Of a stretch of 51,027 bases of DNA, positions 24,891 to 31,633 are shown piece by piece. The stretch is from Oscillospiraceae bacterium (GTDB lineage Bacteria > Bacillota > Clostridia > Oscillospirales > Acutalibacteraceae). How positions within the stretch are numbered: position 1 is the stretch's first letter; every line of letters begins with the position of its first letter. The stretch lies in contig SVPR01000016.1 of assembly GCA_015065785.1 (NCBI GenBank), positions 1-51,027 of the forward strand. Reading direction: 5' to 3'. Both the position numbers and the translations under genes were made by a program. Under the pieces are notes generated by a model that did not search any database, had not been told where the DNA came from, and saw only the letters and a program-made list of their open reading frames with translations.

Positions 24891-25377
24891 CAGGAAACAG
24901 GAAGCAGGAAACAGTCCTGTTTTTATTTGCCTGCAACTTAACACCTATAACCTACACACCAAAAATTGCGTAATTATTTTCTTTTTTGTGCGATTTAAAA
25001 ATCACCTTTTTCTCCTTCTTTCTAATTCGTTTTCCTTCTTCATTGCACTCGGCAAACGCGTTATAAAAAACTAATCTTTCGCTACTGCGGGCGACCACAG
25101 GTCTGCCCCTACGATAATATCGGATAATTTTTGTTTTATTTTTAGTTTATTGAATCGAAAAACTTTTTATCAATTCTCCACCAAGCAAGCTTGGTCCCCC
25201 TCCTTTTCAAAGGAGGTCTGGCTTCGCAAACAATAAAAACATCCTATCATTTGAGTTGATATCAAAACCAGCTTTGAAAATGATGGGATGTAGTTTTTAT
25301 TATTTAATTATAATTGCCGACCGCAGGTCCCACAATTTTCAATTTTCAATTTTCAATTCAAAATAGCATTCTGCATT
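24891..25377. repeat. Composite intergenic repeat region between the lipase and phosphatase genes
   Basis: No gene is visible here. In order: heptamers CAGGAAA, CAGGAAG, CAGGAAA, CAGTCCT (24891-24918); heptamers CTGCAAC, TTAACAC, CTATAAC, CTACACA (24931-24958); a GGGCGACC-ACA-GGTCTGCCC hairpin near 25087; CCTCCTTT/AAAGGAGG near 25198-25216; GCTTCGCAAACAATAAA (25221), a near copy of 18420; the hairpin ACATCCTATCATTT (25239-25252) with AAATGATGGGATGT (25278-25291); the mini-hairpin GACC-GCA-GGTC near 25319; and TTTTCAA three times (25336-25356), followed by TTCAAAA, TAGCATT and CTGCATT up to the stop of the next gene. Confidence 0.75.
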
Positions 25378-25378
25378 T

Positions 25379-25993
25379 TTAAGCGTTTACGCTCCTAAGC
25401 ACCGCTTTGCCATCCTCGCAAATATCAACCTCTGTAACAGAAATATTGTCGAGAGCAAAGAAAAAGTCACGGGTTTTAATTCCTAAAGCAGTCGGAATTA
25501 AATATTCTAACATTCCGTGGTGGCTGAAAACTGCAACTGTCTGGCCGCACTTGTAATTCTCTTTTATGTAATCAATTATTTTTTGTGCTCTTAAATTATT
25601 ATCTTCTATTTTCTCGCAACCGAATTCATATTTTCCTGTACCAAAAAGGTTTTTAAGCATTTTTGTATTTTTATAATATTTTTTAAGATATTCCTCACTA
25701 CAACCGTAATATCCGGGTGTGCAACCGCACTCTATAATTTCAGGGCAAATTTCAAGTAACGGCTCGTCACCCTTTGCCTTGCAGACACCCACTGCAGTTT
25801 TAAATGCCCGAAGTAAAGAACTCGAAATAAATGCATCTATTTTTTCATTTTTCAACTTTTTACCTAAAATGTTACATTGCTCTTCACCGAATGGTGTGAG
25901 CTCACCGTCACTTGGGTCACGACCTGCCCAATTGTCATAATTAGTCTCTGCGTGGCGAATAAAAAGAATTCTCAAAGAATCGTAATTTTCCAT
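25379..25993 (-). CDS. Histidine phosphatase (phosphoglycerate mutase-like) family protein
   Basis: A 204-residue histidine phosphatase. The catalytic motif LFIRHAETNYDN (RHAET) is at residues 9-20, DGELTPFGEEQ follows, the second Arg is in SSLLRAFKTA, and the second catalytic His lies in AVFSHHGMLEYL. Family members dephosphorylate small phosphoesters by a phospho-His intermediate; the substrate cannot be inferred. Cys residues are rather frequent (IIECGCTPGYYGC). It lies 4 bp after the DUF6320 gene and is the last gene of that operon. A heptamer array begins at its stop codon. Confidence 0.88.
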   Translation of the reverse strand: MENYDSLRILFIRHAETNYDNWAGRDPSDGELTPFGEEQCNILGKKLKNEKIDAFISSSLLRAFKTAVGVCKAKGDEPLLEICPEIIECGCTPGYYGCSEEYLKKYYKNTKMLKNLFGTGKYEFGCEKIEDNNLRAQKIIDYIKENYKCGQTVAVFSHHGMLEYLIPTALGIKTRDFFFALDNISVTEVDICEDGKAVLRSVNA

Positions 25994-25997
25994 AAAT

Positions 25998-26687
25998 CTA
26001 TACCCTTTTTTGTAATGAAAATTTTGCTTTTAACTCTTCTTTTGTTGCAGTACCATCAGATACCAATAAATATACAAGAAGAATTGCACTGACACATAAG
26101 CTTATAAACCAATACACTGAAAACTCTGACTGCATTGCCAAAGTCAAGATTATTCCTATAACACTTAAAACACCCATAAAAATCGTGTATGGGGCAGAAC
26201 GCTTGTTATCTTTTGGGCTAACAAATATACAAATTCCAAGTGCAGTAATTATAATAATTGAAATCAATGGCAAATATATAGTAACTGCCTCAATTATTTT
26301 ACCTGTAGAAGCAAGGCTGTAAAGAGAAAACATAAGTGCTATCGAATAAAAATTCATAACAATATAATTCCCTTTGTAAAGCTGCTTTACTTTAAAAGGA
26401 CGGACGAAAAGAGTCCACACACACGCAGGGAGCGTTGCAACAACTGCAAAAATTCCACTGTTAATAACATTTGTTTTATAAAGCACAAGTGATATTAAAA
26501 TTATTGCTACCCAAAAAACAATAAATTTAATAAAAGCATTTCGTTTATATGGCATTGTTTCTACTTTTGGGTATTCTGCAATTCTTATACCTTTTATTTC
26601 TGATTCACAGGGAGTTGATTTTTCATTACACAACGGGCAGTGTGTATATTCCTCCGGTAAATCCACATTACAATTTTTACATCTCAT
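25998..26687 (-). CDS. DUF6320 zinc-ribbon membrane protein
   Basis: A 229-residue protein. The N-terminus is a zinc ribbon, CKNCNVDLPEEYTHCPLC (residues about 3-20), followed by a short linker and about six membrane helices from residue 50. This is the DUF6320 layout, repeatedly found next to alcohol acetyltransferase-like genes. It shares one base (TAATG) with the stop of the acyltransferase gene and has GGGGTGAG upstream. Its role is unknown; the context suggests a membrane partner of the acyltransferase. Confidence 0.78.
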   Translation of the reverse strand: MRCKNCNVDLPEEYTHCPLCNEKSTPCESEIKGIRIAEYPKVETMPYKRNAFIKFIVFWVAIILISLVLYKTNVINSGIFAVVATLPACVWTLFVRPFKVKQLYKGNYIVMNFYSIALMFSLYSLASTGKIIEAVTIYLPLISIIIITALGICIFVSPKDNKRSAPYTIFMGVLSVIGIILTLAMQSEFSVYWFISLCVSAILLVYLLVSDGTATKEELKAKFSLQKRV

Positions 26688-27961
26688 TACTGCTCACCCC
26701 CGTCGCTGCTTTCAACTCTCACTCTGATTCCGAGTCCACTTAAGGTTTTATAAAAGGTTCTTACAACATCTGTCTGTTTTGAAGCCACATTAAACGCAAT
26801 ATTCAATTTATCATCTATGCTGTTTACTGCACAACCTATCGCATTTCTGGGACCACCAAGAAAAACTTCCATTCTTTCAACATGCTCTTTCATTTCAGGT
26901 GGCATTTTACACACGCCAAGGTTTGACAATGTACAGGCAAACTTCTGTTGTCCGTTTTTATAGCCTATTTTTAAAGCAACCTTTTTAAGACCGTTTGGCA
27001 ATACCTTTATAACCGGATTTGACGCAGTCGAAACATTCATTGCTATATTTTTTTCGAGTACTTCTTTTTCAGTACCCTCTTTAATTTTGCCTTTTATTTC
27101 TTCTAATATATCGTCAATTGTAGAAGATTTATCTTGCTTTAAATTGTAAGCACCAACATTTGTAAACAATGAGAAATTTCTCATAGAGTTGGCATTAAAA
27201 ACTGGTCTTAAAGACACGGGAACTGATATTTTTATCGGTTTTTTGTTATTTTCAGGGGAATTAAGATATAAAGAATAAATAAACACAGCTGTAAGAAATT
27301 CTGTAATTGTTATCCCTCTCGGCTTACAGAATTCTTTTATATCACTTACAGGAACAAGACCCTCAAATAATCTGTTATAATTTTTAATTGGCTTTATAGT
27401 GTGCTGATAACTTGAAGCTTCTTTTCGTGACATTCCTTTATTATTTTTATTATAGAATTTCTTAAAACAATCTATTACTTCTTCTTCACGAGGGGTTTCA
27501 GTAATATCAACAATTTCAGGGCTTTCGGGTATTTCGTAACCTTTAAGTGTTAAATATTTTGCTGTAAGAGCCTTTAAAACGGTTATTGTTGCACCGCCGT
27601 CTGCAATACCATGAAAAGTTTCAAGACAAAGTCTTCTCTTATAATAAATTATTTTCATAGCCGGCACATTAGTGTACCACCTTGGTGTAGGAAGAACAGG
27701 ATGTAAATGCTCTTCTTCAATTATTGGCAGCTCTGTAGTTTTTTCAAGATACGGCCAGAAATAACCAAATCTTAACTGCACAAAATATGCAGGAAATCTT
27801 GGCATAATTTCTTTAACCGCTTGCTTCAAAAGGTCGGGGTTTATATCTTCATCAAGTACAAAACCGATTCTGTAACCACAAATCCATTGTTCGTTTGCAG
27901 AATAAGGATAAATTGAAGCAGCATTGTCAAGCTCAAACCATGTTCTCTGTATTTCAGACAT
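26687..27961 (-). CDS. Alcohol acetyltransferase / condensation-domain-like acyltransferase
   Basis: A protein of about 424 residues of the BAHD/condensation-domain superfamily. The catalytic HxxxD motif is FHGIADGGA near residue 130, and the structural motif region NVGAYNLKQD is near residue 280. It resembles the alcohol acetyltransferase (AATase/Pap-like) group, not a peptide-synthetase module, since no carrier or adenylation domain is nearby. I start at 27961 because AAAGGA lies 8 bp upstream; the ATG at 27970 abuts the binding site. The start overlaps the end of the TVP38 gene by 8 bp. Substrates are unknown, possibly a lipid or glycolipid hydroxyl given its membrane-protein neighbours. 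Confidence 0.78.
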   Translation of the reverse strand: MSEIQRTWFELDNAASIYPYSANEQWICGYRIGFVLDEDINPDLLKQAVKEIMPRFPAYFVQLRFGYFWPYLEKTTELPIIEEEHLHPVLPTPRWYTNVPAMKIIYYKRRLCLETFHGIADGGATITVLKALTAKYLTLKGYEIPESPEIVDITETPREEEVIDCFKKFYNKNNKGMSRKEASSYQHTIKPIKNYNRLFEGLVPVSDIKEFCKPRGITITEFLTAVFIYSLYLNSPENNKKPIKISVPVSLRPVFNANSMRNFSLFTNVGAYNLKQDKSSTIDDILEEIKGKIKEGTEKEVLEKNIAMNVSTASNPVIKVLPNGLKKVALKIGYKNGQQKFACTLSNLGVCKMPPEMKEHVERMEVFLGGPRNAIGCAVNSIDDKLNIAFNVASKQTDVVRTFYKTLSGLGIRVRVESSDGGEQ

Positions 27962-28673
27962 TCTGTTCATCCTTTCTTTCTGCTTTTGTTTTTTCTATAA
28001 GTTTTTTTGTTATGAAGCTCGCAACAAGAACAAACACAACAATAACCACAACAGGAATTGCAACTACCCATGGTTGTTCACCGATATTTTTAAGTGTACA
28101 ACCAAAAAATGTATATACAATTACAAGTGGCAGCATACCAAGATTGGCGCCTATCATATAGTTTTTATAAGAAATACCCATAGCACCGAAAAGAAGGCTG
28201 GATAAATCCCCCGGTAAAAGTCCTGAAAGCTTTACCGCAAAAGTCATCTGCATTTCATTTGCACCTGCGAAATCGTCAAGCTTTTTAATTGCTTTAAATT
28301 TCCCTTTAAGTGTATCTACCATTGAAGCTCCTGTGAATCTTCCAAGGAAATACGGAATAGAAAGACTTAAAAATACCGAAATAATATTTATTACTAATGC
28401 TATCCAGTAATTTGGCATTATGTAACCGCAGATTGAAAAAATTACTGCCGGCGGAAATACCAAAGCAAAAGATTTCACAACAGAAAACAATATTACTGCA
28501 AACGCAATTGTCAATGTGCCTCCTGTTATCATTTCTGCAAGCTGTGGGATGTTTGAAACCTTAATATTATACTTTTGCGTGAGTACAATACACGCTACCA
28601 CCATTGCAACCATAAAAATTCCTGCTGCAAGCTGTAAAACCTTTATAAGCTTACCATAATTTTTTTCTGCCAT
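27954..28673 (-). CDS. TVP38/TMEM64 (DedA-like) membrane protein
   Basis: A 239-residue integral membrane protein with about six hydrophobic helices. The SNARE-associated/VTT domain shows FPPAVIFSICGYIMP, YFLGRFTGASMVDTLKGKF, then MQMTFAVKLSGLLPGDLSSLLFGAMGISYKNYMIGANLGMLP, which includes the conserved Gly/Pro re-entrant region. DedA/VTT proteins move or scramble lipids and lipid carriers. First gene in an operon with the acyltransferase, DUF6320 and phosphatase genes, with a TTGATT-17-TATAAT promoter. Confidence 0.88.
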   Translation of the reverse strand: MAEKNYGKLIKVLQLAAGIFMVAMVVACIVLTQKYNIKVSNIPQLAEMITGGTLTIAFAVILFSVVKSFALVFPPAVIFSICGYIMPNYWIALVINIISVFLSLSIPYFLGRFTGASMVDTLKGKFKAIKKLDDFAGANEMQMTFAVKLSGLLPGDLSSLLFGAMGISYKNYMIGANLGMLPLVIVYTFFGCTLKNIGEQPWVVAIPVVVIVVFVLVASFITKKLIEKTKAERKDEQNV

Positions 28674-28702
28674 AAAAACCCTCTTTTCAAAAAGATATAT
28701 TA

Positions 28703-28731
28703 ATTATAGAAAACCATTTGCTAAAAATCAA
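28703..28731 (-). promoter_or_regulatory. Promoter of the TVP38 operon
   Basis: Reverse-strand TTGATT (28726-28731) and TATAAT (28703-28708) with a 17-bp spacer. Confidence 0.75.
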
Positions 28732-28822
28732 TATTTCCCACCTATAAAAGTCATTTTCCACCTTAATAAAATGTAAATATTTTGTAAATTGGAGCTCAGA
28801 GTGGGTATGCTCTGACCAGATA

Positions 28823-30124
28823 TTAACTAAAAAGCCCTTCGATTTTTGTCTGCCATAATTTAATTTTTTCTTCATCATAATTTTTGGGTATTTTCATAGC
28901 CTGATTTTTCGCTTTTAATCCTTTCATTAAAGCTAAAAGAATTGTCATAACAAAATTTGATTTTTTCATACATTTGCGTAATTTAAACATAAGCTCCCGA
29001 GGTGTGAATTTCAACCCGTTTCCGCTTGAAAAGTTACACAAATCATTTTCTGTAATAATACCACTTTCAAAAATATATTTTATATCTTCATCAGAAGAAT
29101 AAAGAAGTGTGCGTTTAACATAATCTACAAAAAAATGCTCTGCACCTATTTCCTCGTAATATTTTACCTGATATTTCCAGAGAGCTTCAACAGAAACAGA
29201 GTTATTTTTAATAATTTCTTCAGCAAGAATATGCCCTGCTCTTAACGAATTTGAAATACCGCTACCTGTAAGCGGGATTGTCATAAATGCACAGTCGCCA
29301 ATAGCAACATAGCCCTTGCCGACCATTTTTGTTAAAGGATACCTTACAGGAATGCGCCCGAATTTACCACCCATTACAATTTCATCGCTTATAAAAGGGT
29401 TTTCTTTTTTGAGTTTTGAAAGTGCATTTTCAAATTCTTTTTCGTGCATTTCTCCTACTCTGCCAATAAGAATATTAATGAGTCCGTCAGGCTCACAAAT
29501 GCACCACGAAATGCCCGGCATTCCCAGGTATTTCAAATACACCTTCTTTTTATGATTTTCCGGCAACTTTTCACCAGCCGCTATTTTTACAAATGCTCTG
29601 TAAACTGTAAAAACATCGTTATCGTCTATTTTTTCAGTAATATTAAATATTTTTGCCACTTCTTTTCTGAAAACAGAATCAATTCCGCTTGAATCTATAA
29701 CAAGGTCAGAAAAAATTTTTTCGTTTTTTACTATAACACCTTTTACTGCATTATTTTCTACAATCAGACTTTCAACTTGTGTGTTAAATTTAATTTTCGC
29801 CCCTGCTTCCTCTGCTGATTTTGCAAGCAATAAAATAAAAGTGTTTCTTTTTATGCTCCATTCATTTGCATTTTCTTCATTTTCCATATAAAGAGGTGTT
29901 TCAGAAAATGGTGCAACAAACGAAGTGCGACTTGTTTTTCTGCTATTATCGGGAAGTGCAATTTTCAACTTTTCAAACACAGTCGGCTCAACATCATCAC
30001 GCCAGTCATAGCTTACTTTTTCGGGGGAGTTTTTTTCATATACAGTAACCTGAAACCCATTTTTTGCAAGTTCTTTTGCCGCTTGTAATCCACCGTGACC
30101 CGCACCAATAATAACTATTTTCAC
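28823..30124 (-). CDS. FAD-dependent oxidoreductase, geranylgeranyl-reductase-like
   Basis: A protein of about 433 residues starting with a GTG. The Rossmann FAD motif is VKIVIIGAGHGGLQAAKELA at the very N-terminus, with VTVYEKN closing the dinucleotide fold. Other flavoprotein blocks are DLVIDSSGIDSVFR and GYVAIGDCAFMTIPLTGSGISNSLRAGHIL, the GD motif that binds FAD ribityl phosphate. The layout matches the geranylgeranyl reductase/FixC-like group, which often reduces polyprenyl chains or hydroxylates aromatics. AGGAG lies 8 bp before the GTG. An upstream ATG at 30175 overlaps the -10 box and cannot be used. The substrate is unassigned. Confidence 0.85.
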   Translation of the reverse strand: MKIVIIGAGHGGLQAAKELAKNGFQVTVYEKNSPEKVSYDWRDDVEPTVFEKLKIALPDNSRKTSRTSFVAPFSETPLYMENEENANEWSIKRNTFILLLAKSAEEAGAKIKFNTQVESLIVENNAVKGVIVKNEKIFSDLVIDSSGIDSVFRKEVAKIFNITEKIDDNDVFTVYRAFVKIAAGEKLPENHKKKVYLKYLGMPGISWCICEPDGLINILIGRVGEMHEKEFENALSKLKKENPFISDEIVMGGKFGRIPVRYPLTKMVGKGYVAIGDCAFMTIPLTGSGISNSLRAGHILAEEIIKNNSVSVEALWKYQVKYYEEIGAEHFFVDYVKRTLLYSSDEDIKYIFESGIITENDLCNFSSGNGLKFTPRELMFKLRKCMKKSNFVMTILLALMKGLKAKNQAMKIPKNYDEEKIKLWQTKIEGLFS

Positions 30125-30173
30125 AAAAACAACTCCTATAGTTTTTGTGTTTATTATTAGCTTCTTTGTAGCC

Positions 30174-30201
30174 ATTATAACAAATCAGATAATTTAATCA
30201 A
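30174..30201 (-). promoter_or_regulatory. Promoter of the FAD oxidoreductase gene
   Basis: Reverse-strand TTGATT (30196-30201) and TATAAT (30174-30179) with a 16-bp spacer. Confidence 0.75.
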
Positions 30202-30213
30202 TAAAATACCCTA

Positions 30214-30242
30214 TTGCTTATTAACCTGATATTTGTTAAACT
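30214..30242 (+). promoter_or_regulatory. Possible promoter of the forward Gfo/Idh/MocA gene
   Basis: TTGCTT (30214-30219) and TAAACT (30237-30242) with a 17-bp spacer, 20 bp before the start codon. Confidence 0.4.
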
Positions 30243-30262
30243 GAATAACAGGTGGTGTTTTT

Positions 30263-31525
30263 ATGAAAAAATTCAGAATTGGTATTTTAGGTGCAGGTCG
30301 CGGACTCTGTATTGCACAGAATTTAATGCTCATTGATGATTGCGAGGTTGTTGCTCTTTGCGAAAATAATGAAAAACGAGCACAATGGGGACTTAAAGAG
30401 TTCGGATTTTCCGAATCCGGTAAGGAACTACCTGTTTTTAAAGATTTCGACGAATTTTTAGAGCAGGATTTAGATGCAGTTGTAATTGCAAACTATTTTC
30501 ACGAGCATACACCATTTGCTATAAAATGCTTTAAGAAAAATATTCATGTATTTTGTGAATGTATAAGTAACTCTACCTTAGCAGAGGGCGTTGAGCTTAT
30601 AAGAGCTTATGAAAAATCAAAATCAATTTTTATGCTTGCTGAAAACTACCCGCAAATGATTTTTAACAGAGAAATGAAACGCGTTTGTGACGGTGGCACA
30701 TTAGGCAGAATTCTTTATGCCGAGGGTGAATATAACCACCCACCGTCACCAAGCGACAAAGAATTCACTAAAAATTACTGTTACTTCCCTGAGCATTGGC
30801 GTCATTATTTACCAAGAACTTATTATGTAACGCACTCACTTGCGCCTATAATGTGGGCAACGGGTGCCACACCAAAAAGAGTTTCGGCAAATGCAGTTTT
30901 TGAACCATTTACTGATAAAGCAAGTGCCCGTCAGGTTGCAGACAGAGCTGCAATAATAACTACATTTAATGATGACGGCTCTGTTTTTAAATTCACAGGC
31001 TGTGGCGGATTTGGCGCTCACAGTAACTCTTACAGAATTTGTGGCACTAATGGTCAGATTGAAAATCTTCGTGGTATGGGCGAAAAGGTTATGCTTCGTT
31101 ACAGTGACTGGGCAATTCCTGAAGGCAAGGAAGAAGTAAACTTTTATGAACCAGAGTGGAATGATAAGGACGAAGAATTTATAAAACAAAGCGGTCACGG
31201 CGGTGGCGACTACATAGTTGCAAGAATGTTTATTGAATGCTTGAAAGAAAACAGGCAACCTGAATTCCCTTATGATATTTATTCCGCTATAAACATGTCT
31301 TCTGTTGCAATTTTAGGTCACCGTTCTGTTTTAAATGGCGGTAAGCCTTATGATATTCCGGATTACCATTTAGAAGAAACACGAAAAGCATTGGAAAAAG
31401 ACACAGACTCACCTTTCTATTATTCAGATGGCAGAGAGCCTACTATTCCTTGTTGCTCACACCCTGATTACAGAGTAACAGAGGAACAGATGAAGGGTTA
31501 TTTAGAAGAAATAAAAAATTGCTAA
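30263..31525 (+). CDS. Gfo/Idh/MocA-family oxidoreductase
   Basis: A 420-residue NAD(P)-dependent dehydrogenase. The N-terminal Rossmann domain begins KKFRIGILGAGRGLCIAQ; the usual EKP motif is replaced by FCECISNSTL, so the conserved Lys is missing at that spot. The C-terminal sheet domain includes GILYAEGEYNHP-like and GGGDYIVARMFIECLKENRQP segments, as in the sugar-dehydrogenase group. The length is above the usual 330-380. Such enzymes act on sugars, sugar acids and inositols. It has a GGTGG site, is a single-gene unit, and is followed by a strong terminator. The altered EKP motif suggests a distinct substrate or a non-redox role. Confidence 0.85.
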   Translation: MKKFRIGILGAGRGLCIAQNLMLIDDCEVVALCENNEKRAQWGLKEFGFSESGKELPVFKDFDEFLEQDLDAVVIANYFHEHTPFAIKCFKKNIHVFCECISNSTLAEGVELIRAYEKSKSIFMLAENYPQMIFNREMKRVCDGGTLGRILYAEGEYNHPPSPSDKEFTKNYCYFPEHWRHYLPRTYYVTHSLAPIMWATGATPKRVSANAVFEPFTDKASARQVADRAAIITTFNDDGSVFKFTGCGGFGAHSNSYRICGTNGQIENLRGMGEKVMLRYSDWAIPEGKEEVNFYEPEWNDKDEEFIKQSGHGGGDYIVARMFIECLKENRQPEFPYDIYSAINMSSVAILGHRSVLNGGKPYDIPDYHLEETRKALEKDTDSPFYYSDGREPTIPCCSHPDYRVTEEQMKGYLEEIKNC

Positions 31526-31530
31526 AGCAA

Positions 31531-31568
31531 AAACTACTCCACTAAAAATTATGTGGAGTAGTTTTTTT
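31531..31568. terminator. Terminator between converging genes
   Basis: AAACTACTCCAC (31531-31542) pairs with GTGGAGTAGTTT (31553-31564) and is followed by T7 on the forward strand. The A-rich upstream side lets it also work for the converging reverse operon. Confidence 0.85.
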
Positions 31569-31633
31569 GTTCTGTTAGTTCTTAACCTGTCTGAAAACGA
31601 ATTTTTTAAGTCTTTTGGGTCTTTCGATTTTTA

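Noticed and set aside
26687..27961. Peptide-synthetase condensation module
   Set aside because: HxxxD is present, but there are no adenylation or carrier domains nearby and the neighbours are membrane and phosphatase genes.
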